A model generated the notes under the pieces. It made no database searches. It saw only the letters and a program-made list of their open reading frames with translations, and had not been told where the DNA came from. A stretch of 64,000 nucleotides of DNA from Hypericum androsaemum (lineage: Eukaryota; Streptophyta; Magnoliopsida; Malpighiales; Hypericaceae). The position numbers and the translations under genes were made by a program. Shown in pieces: positions 23,598-34,535 of this stretch. The stretch's first letter is position 1. Each line of letters starts with the position of its first letter. The stretch is from assembly GCA_963995505.1 (NCBI GenBank), contig OZ023182.1, forward strand, positions 2,061,001-2,125,000, written 5' to 3'.

Positions 23598-25259
23598 ATG
23601 GCTACTGGAGACAGGTATCTGAACTTCTGTGCAACAGAACTTCGACAGAAGATTCTGAAGCGCCGTTTACCGCTGCGTGTGCCCAAGAATGACATGTATG
23701 TCATTGTTGAGCACATTGAGGCTGTTCACCGGGAGATGCAAGAGTGCATCTGGGCCGGAGGTTACGATCATGGAGAGGACTGGCCCTCTATGTTTCGAGA
23801 CCTCCTGGTCACGATGAAAATTCGAGAAGATATGAGTGTCTTCTCGGCACCCGAGTTTAATACCCATGGCAGTATCGAAAGATACAAAGCGCGTTTGGTT
23901 GCCCAAGGATTTAAACAACAGGCTCGGATAGACTATGAGGAGACTTTTGCACCTGTTGTTAGATTTACGTCAATTAGGGTCATTTTAGCTATGGTTGCTA
24001 ACATGAATCTAGAATTACATCAAATGGATGTAAAGACTGCTTTTCTCCACGGAGAATTGGATGAAGAAATCTATATGATTCAGCCTGAGGGCTACATTCA
24101 AAAAGGCTGCGAACACAAAGTTTGCAAATTGAATAGATCAATTTATGGCATTAAGCAGTCATCTAGACAGTGGTATATTCGCTTTCATAATACGATCATG
24201 CAGCATGATTTTATTATGATAGACGAAGATCACTGTGTGTATGTTAAGCGATCAGGAAAGAATTTTGTTATCATCACCTTGTATGTTGATGACATACTTT
24301 TAGCTGGAAATGACATGGGATTTCTTGTCGAAATCAAAGATTGGTTATCTTCCAACTTTGAAATGAAAGACATGGGTGAAGCAGATTACATACTCGGAGT
24401 TAAGATTTCGAGGAATCGTTCGAAAAGAATAATGTCTCTTTCACAAGAGACATATATTCGCAAAGTAGTAGAACGTTTCAATTGTGATCACAGTAACCCA
24501 AAGTATGTCCCATTGGTTAAAGGTCATAATTTGTGTAAGGACATGTGCCCAAAAACAACTAAACAACGTAGGGACATGGAGAAGATTCCTTATGCCAATG
24601 CAGTTGGATGCCTGATGTACGCAATGTTGTGTACTAGACCTGACATTTGCTATGCTGTTGGGATAGCAAGCAGATATCAGTCTGATCCAGGCAGTGCTCA
24701 CTGGAAGGCTGTCAAAGGGATTTTGAAATATTTGAATACTACTGCAGAATACTCCTTATGCTATCAAGGCCGTGACCTGATAATGAGTGGCTATACTGAT
24801 GCTGATTGGGGAGGTGATGTGGATAAGAAAAAGTCTACATCTGGATTTGTTTTCTTGTTGAACGGGGGTGCTGTCTCATGGAGCAGTAAGAAGCAAACAT
24901 GTGTATCCCTGTCAACAATGGAAGCAGAATATGTAGCTTCAGCTCATGCTGCACAAGAAGCGGTATGGTTGAAGAGATTCTTAAGCCATCTCTCCCTGAT
25001 CAACTCGACGGAGCCAGTGAGTTTATTCTGCGACAACCAGTCAGCTATAGCATATGCTAAGGATCCTAGATTCCATAGCAGGGCTAAGCATATAGATATT
25101 AAATTTCACTTTGTGAGAAATTTAATAAAATATAAAGAACTGTGTATGAAACACATATCTACACGAGATATGGCCGCAGATCCAATGACTAAAGCATTAC
25201 CTCGAGAAGTGTTCGAGAAACATGTTAAGTCACTGGGTTTACGACGGTTTCATTTGTAA
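23598..25259 (+). CDS. Leader ORF fused to copia reverse transcriptase-RNase H
   Basis: One uninterrupted frame of 553 residues. Residues 1 to about 90 match the unknown leader ORF of A1; the text then passes at NTHG directly into the reverse transcriptase at SIERYKARLVAQGFKQ. The N-terminal edge of the usual RT domain is missing, but the catalytic region is present: HQMDVKTAFLHG with the first aspartate, and YVDD near residue 229. RNase H follows with YTDADW, STMEAEY and CDNQSA, so its acidic residues are in place. Gag, protease and integrase are absent, so the element is non-autonomous. Whether the product is made or folds is unknown. The ATG at 23598 follows an in-frame TAA. Confidence 0.85.
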   Translation: MATGDRYLNFCATELRQKILKRRLPLRVPKNDMYVIVEHIEAVHREMQECIWAGGYDHGEDWPSMFRDLLVTMKIREDMSVFSAPEFNTHGSIERYKARLVAQGFKQQARIDYEETFAPVVRFTSIRVILAMVANMNLELHQMDVKTAFLHGELDEEIYMIQPEGYIQKGCEHKVCKLNRSIYGIKQSSRQWYIRFHNTIMQHDFIMIDEDHCVYVKRSGKNFVIITLYVDDILLAGNDMGFLVEIKDWLSSNFEMKDMGEADYILGVKISRNRSKRIMSLSQETYIRKVVERFNCDHSNPKYVPLVKGHNLCKDMCPKTTKQRRDMEKIPYANAVGCLMYAMLCTRPDICYAVGIASRYQSDPGSAHWKAVKGILKYLNTTAEYSLCYQGRDLIMSGYTDADWGGDVDKKKSTSGFVFLLNGGAVSWSSKKQTCVSLSTMEAEYVASAHAAQEAVWLKRFLSHLSLINSTEPVSLFCDNQSAIAYAKDPRFHSRAKHIDIKFHFVRNLIKYKELCMKHISTRDMAADPMTKALPREVFEKHVKSLGLRRFHL

Positions 25260-25918
25260 TCCAATTAGTTGGAATAAAGGAATTTTTAATTTGTCAATAT
25301 GAGTTAAATGTGAAACATGTCGGACAGAGAAGTAGCCCTCTCACACGGGTGTTTACCTCAGTGGGAGTCAAGAAGTTGATTCCTAGATGAGATGAGGCAG
25401 TTATCTGACATTCATGAGTGCATGTCCTATGGCGGAATGCCGTCTTGCTTAAGAGCAAGTTTCCTTATGGGATGCAGGAATAAGTTGCTGCATTTGGATT
25501 TTCTACAATCCATATGATAAGATATAAGTGGAACTTATCATACTGTCTGTCCTATTAGCCTAGAGTTAAGCTAAGGCTGATACTCTAGTATGGTGTTAAA
25601 TGACATGTGTTCCTTGAAAAAGGAAAGTACACCGTAACACATGATCAGTATCATATGTGCTACTCGACCACTGGATGGGATGAAAATGTTGAGTGATTTC
25701 ACAATCCCTGGTGTGAGACCAATTTTCGAGAATTGTGATTCCCGAAACCTACCCTTAAGATCCTAAACGTATTCTGGAAGTATGATCCAGTGCTGCTAGC
25801 TTGGAAAGTTCATGAAAAGGTTATGGCATAGCGATTCGACCTGGCAGGGCTGACCAGAAAAGCAGGCTGTATCATTATGAAAGGAATATAGTTAAGGGAG
25901 AAGGAACTCTGTTCATCA
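25260..25918 (+). other. Copia A2 3' untranslated region
   Basis: Collinear with 13622-14300 of A1, then cut off: at about 25918 it joins the interior of the LTR, removing the polypurine tract and the first ~286 bp of the 3' LTR. Confidence 0.8.
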
Positions 25919-26302
25919 CACGTGGCGGGCATGTGGCCTATGGCATGCCACGTGGCGACACGTGGCGTGCCACGTGGTGCGTTTTGGCTGTCCGGATTTC
26001 CCTATAAAAGGGGAAATCCGGCTGGACCAATTGGTAACTTTTCCCACAACTTCTCACTCAGAAAGGAAAATTCCGGATCAGTTCCAGAATTTTGATCAGA
26101 TTTTTGATTAAAGGAAATCTCGTGAAAATCGATTACGGATCCGTTCGAACGTGATCGTAATTCGACCAGCACGAAGAAATCGTGGACCCGAGCCTGTGGA
26201 CCTCTTACTTCAACAAGTAAGTGATTTATTATTAACGAATTAGTTTGTTAATTCAACGGATTTAACACGTAATTACTCGTTAATTACGTGTCAAAACCGT
26301 CA
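25919..26302 (+). repeat. 3' LTR of copia A2, 5'-truncated
   Basis: 384 bp matching 22043-22426 with four differences and no indels. It keeps part of the G-box array, the TATA box in its inverted-repeat frame, and the LTR end. Confidence 0.92.
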
Positions 26303-27017
26303 GGAACAACGTTGGGATCTACGCTCGACGACCGTAGCTCGCCCCTCGCCGGCCTTAGCTCGCCCCGGATCTACGCTCGCTGAACGTATCGCCCTGCAGC
26401 AAGCCACAGTCCTCCACTCGTCGGCCCCAACAGAAGGCAGCCGCTCTGTTCCTCGTCAAGCTCAACCGTCGTGTCTGCTGGGGAGGGAAGAGTGCCATCG
26501 TCGTCGTGTCTGCTCGAGCACAACTTTCGTCGAGCCACCGCCCACTCCTCCCTCACCCTCTGAACTTTTTTGGTTTTATGCAATTTTTTAATTTCTGGAG
26601 TTGTTTTGTTTTTGATTAATTTGTTCATTTTTTGTTGTTTAATTTCCATCTTTAGCGTTCCTCCTAGGAAGAGGGCGCGACCATGATTTGGGAATTTTTT
26701 GATTTTTGAACTTTTTTTTTAGTAATTAGTTTGATTTTGTTGTTTTTTTGAATGATTTTTTGTTGTTTAATTTGATGTTTTTGGTGTTTTTGAAATTCTA
26801 GAGGTTGAAGATGGTGATTTTATTGTCTGAAGGGCAATTTGGTCATTTCAAGTGCTCCTCGTCGAAAAAATTTCACGATTACGACGCATGGAATTTAGAA
26901 CTCAATAAAAGCAAACTAGGGGGCCAAATTTTTGGTTTCAAAACAAGAGGGATTAAAATATTTATTTAAACAAACTCCAGTGACCTTAGAACTCAAACAA
27001 AGGGCCAAATTTGCCCT

Positions 27018-27296
27018 TATTTTTATTAGAATACCACAAATGCCATTCTCTTCAATCTAAAACTACTATTTTCCTATTTTCTGTAAACGACCAAGTAATT
27101 TTTTTGTCAAATACGGTAAATAATCTACCTACTACCCACTAGTTTCCTTCTTTCATCAATTGAATACTTTGGTGTCCTCAAGTCTTCGTTGGTGAAGTGG
27201 GTTATGTGACGAAACCAAAGGAATTTGGTCGTTTCACCATGCCATCATGCGGTCTATGGATTGGTCTTCATTTTCTATTTGATTTTTTTATTAATT
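27018..27296. other. Short spacer between the long-TIR element and copia B
   Basis: AT-rich, no gene seen. Confidence 0.4.
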
Positions 27297-28145
27297 TGTT
27301 GTCTAGCCAGATGATGGTGCACTTGATTAGGATCTAAGTCGAGGCAAGAGTTTGACTCTTTCTCTGTAAGATTAGATTATCCCGTATTCAGTGCTTACGG
27401 ACTATGGCAATCGTTCCCAAGATACAACGACTTCGCATTTCAAGATCGTAGCACAACAACTCTCGAAGCCTCAGCAAACTTTGGATACTCAGAACTTTTC
27501 TGAGAGAGAGAGAAGAGACTATTGCTAATGAATGCTTATGCAATGAGTTTTTGGTGTGTTTTGCAAATGAGGAGGAGAGGCATATCTATAGGCTGCGGAT
27601 GGGATGGAGGCAGGCACTTCCGAGGAGACGTGTCCTTTCGGCTAGTAGGTAGGCTGTGTCCTTCAGGCACTTTTTCGGCCAGCCAGAGACACTCCTTCCC
27701 ATACCAGATTTGGCCAGGCCTACTCGTGATCCTTCGGTGCTCGTAGGCACCCCTTCGGCAGGCGGCAAGCAGCACGCTCGTGTCCCTTCGACAGCATGTA
27801 GCTCTCCAAAATTGGGCAAAATTTAGGGCTCCTCCAGCTCCTCGCGACGATGCACACGTGCGAAGTGCCAAGTGCGCCTCAAAGTGCCCATTGCGACCTG
27901 CGTCCAATGCGCCATACGCACATGCACGTACACGTGTGCGTGCTCAGATGATGCTACGCACCATCCTCGTAGCATATCTGAGTTGCCTTTCCAGGTGGTC
28001 AACTTAGTTCCTAGCTAACAAGGAGCATCTCCTTATATACTTGGAAAACTTTGTTGCATTTTCCGATGTGGTAATGCTCTTTCCCATTCCCACCTTGGGC
28101 CTCCCACCTTGGGCCTTTGCATTGAATTTTTCATTCATTCCAACA
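27297..28145 (-). repeat. 3' LTR of copia B
   Basis: 849 bp with TGTTG/CAACA ends. Contains a (GA)n run near 27500 and C/T-rich TTCGG repeats (CTTTCGGC, CCTTCGGC). Confidence 0.88.
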
Positions 28146-28690
28146 ATCCTCCACATGAATGATGATTAATGCATGCTGACACTTTTAAAAAAAAGTTCCG
28201 ACGAGTTATCATTGCATCGAGATAGGTAGCTTACGACTTTAAACCTTCTCTAGTAAGATGTTATCAGATTTACTTGCTGCTCAGTGAACACGATGTCTTG
28301 AACTGGTCAGCTTTTGATGTAAACCAAGACAATAACATTTACACAATGATATCTCTAATATCCTTGGTTCTCACATTGTGTCTGTTTCGGCTATGGACCT
28401 TATCTTGGATTCATAAGTGTTTGTTCCATTTGAAGTGGCCTCACTTCACACTTATATAGGTGATCTCCTATCAAGAGTATCCTGCCATACTCTACCTTTA
28501 TCTGGTATAGAAATTATTAAAAGTGTAGACGCTTAACCTAACCACACCTCTGTAGTTTCGTACTTGGGCAACTTCTGAGAATGGGATAGGTTCCAAGTAA
28601 TCATCTTAATCATCTATAACTTAGTTGTCTCATTGAATCAAGTTTGTGGGATCTCCACTCATCATGGTTGAGTTACCGCTATGAACATTT

Positions 28691-31600
28691 TTAATGTGTG
28701 GATTTTAACCCCATTCTCCTTATTGCATTATACATTTGATCTCTGTTGATGTCTTTCGTCAAAGGATCAGCTATGTTGTCCTTGGACTTCACATAATTAA
28801 TGGTAATTATACCACCAAAGATCAATTGTCTAACGGTGTTATGCCTCCTACAGATGTGTCGAGACTTACCATTGTACATAGTACTTTGTGCTCTCCTGAT
28901 TGCTGACATGCTATCACAATGTACCAATACATGAGGTACAGGCTTGTTCTAACAAGGAATATCCTCTAGGAAGTTTCTAAGCCATTCAGCTTCTTTCCCA
29001 GCTTTATCTAGTACTATAAACTCTGACTCCATGGTAGATCAAACTATGCACGTTTATTTGAAGGATTTCCAAGACATAGCTCCTCCACCTATGGTGAACA
29101 CGTAACTACTAGTGGATTTGAAGTCTTTGGTGTCCGATATCTAATTTGCATCACTGTATCCTTCCAATATAGCTGAATATCTAGTATAAAGTATGTCACG
29201 GTTCAAAGTATATTTTAGATATTTTAGAACCCTTTTCAGAGCTAGCCAGTGATCCGTTCCTAGATTACTTGTGAATCTACTAAGCTTGCTAACTGAATAT
29301 GCAATATCAGGGTATGTACAATTTGTCAAGTACATCAGGCTCCCAATGATCCTTGCATATTTTAGTTGAGATACTGGGTCCCCTCTATTTTTAGCTAAGT
29401 GTAGACTCAAGTCTACCGGAGTCTTAGCTGGAGGTTTGTCAAATGCTTCGAATTTCTTGAGTACGTTTTCAACATAGTGAGATTGTGACAAGACAATTCC
29501 TTCAGTCGTCCTAGAGATTTTGATCCCTAGTATGACATCAGCTAGACCCATATCTTTCATGTCAAAGTTGTTCTTTAACATGTTCTTAGTTTTTACGATA
29601 AGATCATTTCTGCTTTCCATGATTAGCATGTCGTCTACATACAGACATACAATCACGTAAGCATCAGATGTGCCTTTAATATATACACATTTATCACACT
29701 CATTGATCTTAAATCTATTTGACATCATTATTCTGTCAAATTTTTCATGGCATTATTTCGGCGCATGTTTCAGCCCGTACAATTACTTGACCAAATTGTA
29801 TACTTTATGCTCTTGTTCGGGGGCAACAAACCCTTTCAATTGTTCCATATATATCTTCTCTTCCAGTTCTCCATTTAGGAAAGTTATTTTTACATCCATC
29901 TGATGTATCTCAAGGTTATAGAGTGTTGAAACGGCTATGAGTACTCTAATAGATGTGATTCTTGTGACCGACGAATACGTGTCAAAGTAATCATATCATT
30001 CCTTCTGTTTGAATCCTTTAGCTACCAACCGAGCTTTATACTTATCAATTGATCCATCAGCTTTGTACTTCCTTTTGAGGATCTACTTGCAACCTAAAGG
30101 TTTGCAATCTGGTGGAAGATCTATGATTTCTCATGTGTGGTTTTGCATGATAGACTCTATCTCACTGTTGATAGCTTCTTTCTAGAGAGAAGCATCTGGA
30201 CTAGACAATGCCTCTTGGATTGTCCTAGGTTCATTTTCTAACATGTATGTTAAGAAATCTGGACCAAACGACTTGGCTACCTTGGTCCTCTTACCACGTC
30301 TAAGTTCCTAAGCATCTTGATCAGAACCATGTACAGCCTCATAAGTCATCTTATTATAACTTACTTTTTTCTTTCCTTTATTAGGAAAAATATTCTCAAA
30401 AAATATCGCATTCCTTGATTCCATGACCATTCTCTCGTTAATTTCAGGGTTTTCAGACTTGTGCACTAGAAATCGGTATGCGCTACAGTTGTAGGCATAT
30501 CCGATAAAGATGCAGTCAACGATCTTGGTCCTATTCTCACCCTTTTAGGCGGAGGTATTTCTATCTTAGCTAGGCACCCCCTGACTTTAAGGTAACCGTA
30601 GGAAGGCTTTCTCCCTTTCTATAGTTCATATAAGGTTTTGTCCCTTTTCTTATGTGATAATTTATTTAGAATATGGTTAGCTGAGAGCATAGCTTTCCCC
30701 CACATATTCTGGGGTAAGCCCGAGCTAATCAACATAGTATTCATCATCTCCTTGAGAGTTATATTCTTACGTTCATCTACGTCATTTGATTGAGGTGAGT
30801 ATGGTGCAGTTGTCTGATGAATAATGCCATTTTATTGGTAGAATTTCTCAAACGGAGCTACATATTCTCTCCCTCTATCACTTCGAATCATTTTGATTTT
30901 ACTGCTAAGTTAATTTTCAACCTCATTCTTATAACTCTTAAAGGCTTCGAAGACTTCGTCCTTTCCTTTGAAGAGATATACATAGCAGTATCTTGTGCAA
31001 TCATTGATAAATATGATAAAATATTTTTTTTCGCCTCTAGTTTGTACGTATTTCATATCGCAGACGACTGTATGAATTAACTCTAAAATTGTTGTACTTC
31101 TTTCCACTGAACGAAAAGGTGCTTTGACTATTTTTGTCTCAACACATACTTCGCATTTATGGTTTGGGTTAAACTCCAGTTTAGGCAATAAATTTAAACT
31201 TATCAACTTTCTTAGTGAGCTTAAATTTACGAGTCCTAATCTATTATGCCATAAGTGAGAATACTCAGCCAAGTAACACGAACTAACAACTTTATTATGG
31301 CCTTCAAAGGCACGTTGTACAGTTATTACATTCAGCTTGAAGAGTCCCCTATCTAGGTAATCTTTTCCTACAAATGTATCAGCTTTGGTCATTACAAATT
31401 TATCAGCCTCAAAAACTAGCTTCAGTCTAGCTTTGCTTAACATGGAGCCAGATACTAAATTCTTGCGAATGTCTGGGACATGCAGCACATCTTTGAGGGT
31501 CAGCTTTTTGCCCGAGGTCAGCTTCACGACCACCTTTCCTAATCTGACTACTTTGGAAGTTGTGGAGTTATCCATAAATAGCTTCCGTCCGGTGATCGAG

Positions 31601-32523
31601 ATATAGGTCGAGAATATCTTCTTGTCTGAGCGGATATGGCGGGTTGTCCCTATGTCGACGAACCACTCTCTTGGGTTATCCACCAAATTGGCTTCAAACA
31701 CCACGACGGATAGATGTAACTCAGACAAGTCCTCAGCAAGATTAGTCTTCTCACGATTGTCCTTCTTTGGTAGACGATAATCATTTGCCATGAGACTGGA
31801 CTTGTCGCAGTTGAAGCTGTTGCCCTTGATCTTCTTGGCCTTTTTCTGCTTTGGCTCTTGCTTCTGCAGCTTCTTTCTCTTCTTGCCAGTGCCTCCTTCA
31901 GCGAGGTTTATCGTGGCTTTAGAGTTGGTCTTGTTGTTCTTGACTTTAGATTTTCGGTTGTCTTCCTTAATCCTTAGTCTCACAATCAAGTCTTCAAGGC
32001 CCATATTCTTTCTTTTATGCTTGAGGTAATTCTTGAAATTATTCCACAGGGGTGGTAACTTTTTGGTATGAATCTCATGCAAAATCAGTTGCAACTCTTG
32101 CATGACCTTTTTGGAGTCTACCATCTTGAAGTCGAGGAACCTTCCGATGATAAATTTCTTCAACCTGGCATCCTCTATTTTGTACTTCTTCTCCAGAGAA
32201 TTCCATAATTCTTTTGCAGTCGTGGTTACCGCATAGACATTGTAGAGGGTGTCTTCTAACCCATTCAGGATGTAGTTACGACATAAGAAGTCGCTATGGT
32301 GCCATGCATCCAGGGCATTGATCTTCTGTTGATCAGACTCATTTTTTGCCTGCTTCAGAGCCTCTTCCTTCAAGAATCGGACCAGGTTGAGCGTTGTCAG
32401 GTAGAATAATATTTTTTATTGCCACATCTTAAACTCGGTGCCATTGAACTTTGCCGACCTTTTGGCGTGGACAGTTCCTGGGACAGTTGGTACTGGTGCC
32501 TGAGCAGAGCTTGATGATGACAT
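28691..32523 (-). pseudogene. Decayed copia B gag-pol
   Basis: The frame starts at an ATG (32523-32521) only 30 bp from the LTR and soon meets a stop after FKMWQ. The rest of gag to mid-integrase stays open for 487 codons (32373-30910): UBN2-type gag, a zinc-knuckle area with cysteines lost (FNCDKSSLMANDYRLP), a protease motif changed from DSGAT to DIGTT, and LWHNRLG before integrase. Integrase and early RT (30900-29730) are broken by stops. RT with YVDD is open at 29728-29141, and the RNase H tail with HCDSMSAI is open at 28927-28691. Not functional. Confidence 0.9.
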
Positions 32524-32553
32524 CTTCAAGAATACAAAATCTCGTCTTACGAT

Positions 32554-33293
32554 TGTTGTCTAGCCGGATGATGGTGTAATTGATTAGGATCTAAGTCGAG
32601 GCAAGAGTTTGACTCTTTCTCCGTAAGATGAGATTGTCTCATATTCAGTGCTTACGGACTATGGCAATCATCTCCAAGATACAACGACTTCGCACTTCAA
32701 TATCATAGCACAACGACTCTCGAAGCATCGGCGAACCTTTGGATACTCTAAACTTTTCTGAGAGAGAGAGAGAGAAGAGACTATTGCTAATGAATGCTTA
32801 TGCAATGAATTTTTGATGTGTTTTGCAAATGAGGGGGCGAGGCATATTTATAGGCTGCAGATGGGATGGAGGCAGGCACTTCCGAGGAGACGCGTCCTTT
32901 CGGCCAGTAGGCAGGCTGTGTCCTTTAGGCACCTTTTCGGCTAGCCAGAGACACCCTTTCGGTGCTCGTAGGCACCTCTTCGGCAGGCAGCAGGCAGCAC
33001 ACTCGTGTCCCTTCGGCAGCTTGTAGCTCTCCAGAATCGGGCAAAACTTTAAGGCTCCTCCAATGCGCCATGCGCACACGCACGTGCTCGTCACCATCCT
33101 CGTAGCATGTCCGAGTTGACTTTCCAGGTGGTCAACTTAATTTTTAGCTAACAAGGAACATCTCCTTAAATACTTGAAAAACTTTGTTGCATTTTCTGAT
33201 GTGGTAATGCCCTTTCCCATTCCTATTTTGGGCCTCCCACCTTGGGCCTTCCACCTTGGACTTTTGTATTGAATTTTTTATTCAATTCCAAAT
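32554..33293 (-). repeat. 5' LTR of copia B
   Basis: About 740 bp, collinear with 27297-28145 apart from two deletions (near 32955 and 33060). The outer end reads CCAAAT where the partner has CCAACA. Confidence 0.82.
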
Positions 33294-33362
33294 ATTTTCT
33301 AATTCTGTTCTGTAACCCAGTTCCTTAATATTAAGTTTCGCGCCAGCCTTCTAAAAAAAAAT

Positions 33363-33900
33363 TTGGTGGCTGTGGTATCGAAAGCCTCTATATCAAAAAT
33401 TGGGCGCTATTGCTGAAATGGCTTTAGCGGTTTTTGACTTTATATGGGCTACTACTGTAGCTAACATTCATGATTTTCACAATTCTGGAGTTTTTTCTTT
33501 TCCGAAGGCTATTTGGAGGGGTGGTCCCTGGATTGACATCTGCGATATTGCTCAAGATGGTTTCATTATCTTGAAGTCTTTCTTCAGCGGGCTTAAGCTG
33601 ATTTTGGGTGATGGTGCCAAGACGTATTTCTGGTCGGACCCGTGGTTGGTCTAGCTAGGGGTGTTTTCTTGAGAAGGTCTGGTTTGTCATCTATCGAGCG
33701 GTGACGTGGGACACTTAAGATTCTTCCAAATAAAGTTATCTTTGATACTGCCTCTTGTGATTATAATTCCCTTCTTCACTCCATCCTTTTTCACGCTCAA
33801 AAGTTACTTGTGTGGGAAACCTCCATCGGGAGATTCATGGCCAAGATATTTTATTGTTCCTGGAATCGGTTACGGCAGATTAAGGTGTTTAATGGCTTTT
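33363..33900 (+). mobile_element. LINE ORF2 fragment
   Basis: An 84-codon open stretch (33400-33654) ends GDGAKTYFWSDPWLV, the motif that follows the reverse transcriptase in plant L1-type ORF2 proteins (GDG...FW.DPWL). In-frame stops come next, and similar coding remnants follow to about 33900. Both ends are truncated. A short A-run at 33350-33360 just before it may be the tail of another retroposon. Confidence 0.72.
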
Positions 33901-34009
33901 TGATATACTTGGGCGTAATTTTTAAAGGAGTTAATGTAATATTTAACTTTCCAAAAATGGAATATTTTTCTGGGACCTTGAAATGGCAAAAAATACCATA
34001 TAATATTTA

Positions 34010-34535
34010 GGGATAAATATATTTTAGTACTATGTGTTATGTGAAATAAATACATTGTACTATGTATTATAGAAATATCCATTTTAGTGATCCGTATTAT
34101 GTGAAATGGATATTTAGTACCCTTTTCTCATATGACCTTTGACTTTCGCTAACGTGACAATGATAACATGGCTTTAACTTGCTGACGTGGCACAAATATA
34201 TGATGTATAAAGTAATATTAATAAAAATAACAAAGATACCCTCATTCTAGAATTTTTTTTTAAATTGTAATGTTAAATACAAATTACTAAATTAATCTCA
34301 AAACTTAAAATATATATTTTAAAGAAGAATGTCGAATTTCTGGACTTAGCTCACAAGTGCTTTTTTGGACTCAAATCGCGCTCCACTCCTTCCTAACAAA
34401 GAAACATTTCTTTGTCCCCCATTGACAGGATAAATATTTCACATATCATCTATTTGTGCCAGGCTAGCAAGTCAAAGTCATGTGATCATTGTCACGTCAG
34501 CGAAAGTCAAAGTTCATATGAGAAGAGTGTCTCTA
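34010..34535. mobile_element. Inverted-repeat DNA element, right arm truncated
   Basis: About 85 bp at 34123-34208 (TTTCTCATATGACCTTTGAC, CTGACGTGGCACAAATA) recur inverted at about 34440-34535. The left copy is preceded by a longer repeat-like stretch from 34010 (TAGGGATAAATATATTTTAG) with degenerate TTATGTGAAAT units that has no partner on the right. It looks like a long-TIR element that lost part of one end. No target duplication seen. Confidence 0.5.

Larger units (their letters stand above)
21757..26302 (+). mobile_element. Young internally deleted copia, copy A2
   Basis: This 4546-bp insertion is flanked by the perfect 5-bp duplication GGAAC (21752-21756 and 26303-26307). It has a full 5' LTR, a tRNA-iMet primer site, the GC-rich leader, the leader ORF fused to reverse transcriptase and RNase H, a 3' untranslated region and a 3' LTR lacking its first ~286 bp. 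The 384 bp shared by the two LTRs differ at four positions by my count, about 99% identity, so it is recent. Gag, protease, integrase and the polypurine tract are absent. It sits inside the long-TIR element. Confidence 0.93.
21222..27017. mobile_element. Long-TIR DNA element holding copia A2
   Basis: About 21222-21633 and 26641-27017 are inverted copies of each other (terminal inverted repeats of roughly 380-410 bp). Both start GGGCAAATT from the outside and share blocks such as TAGTTTGCTTTTATTGA and ATGACCAAATTGCCC. Without the 4.5-kb copia copy the element would be about 1.25 kb. That shape matches non-autonomous Mutator-like elements, and its size is close to the better-supported one at 60174-61382. 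The flanks TTTTTTTCA and TTATTTTTA are not a clear 9-bp duplication. The interior left of the TIR (26308-26640) is GC-rich, repeats GGATCTACGCTCG, and may be captured sequence. Confidence 0.75.
27297..33293 (-). mobile_element. Old Ty1/copia retrotransposon, copy B
   Basis: A ~6-kb element read on the minus strand: 5' LTR 32554-33293, decayed gag-pol 32523-28691, 3' LTR 27297-28145. The purine-rich ATGTGGAGGAT on the minus strand abuts the 3' LTR and is the likely polypurine tract. The LTRs differ by many substitutions and by deletions, the right one lacking two blocks, so it is old. No clean 5-bp duplication is left. It is not related to family A: LTR, gag and leader all differ. Confidence 0.9.

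Noticed and set aside
26371..26649. Minus-strand frame of 92 codons in the long-TIR element
   Set aside because: It begins in the AT-rich TIR and runs into a GC-rich patch with internal repeats; no family recognised and nothing supports translation.
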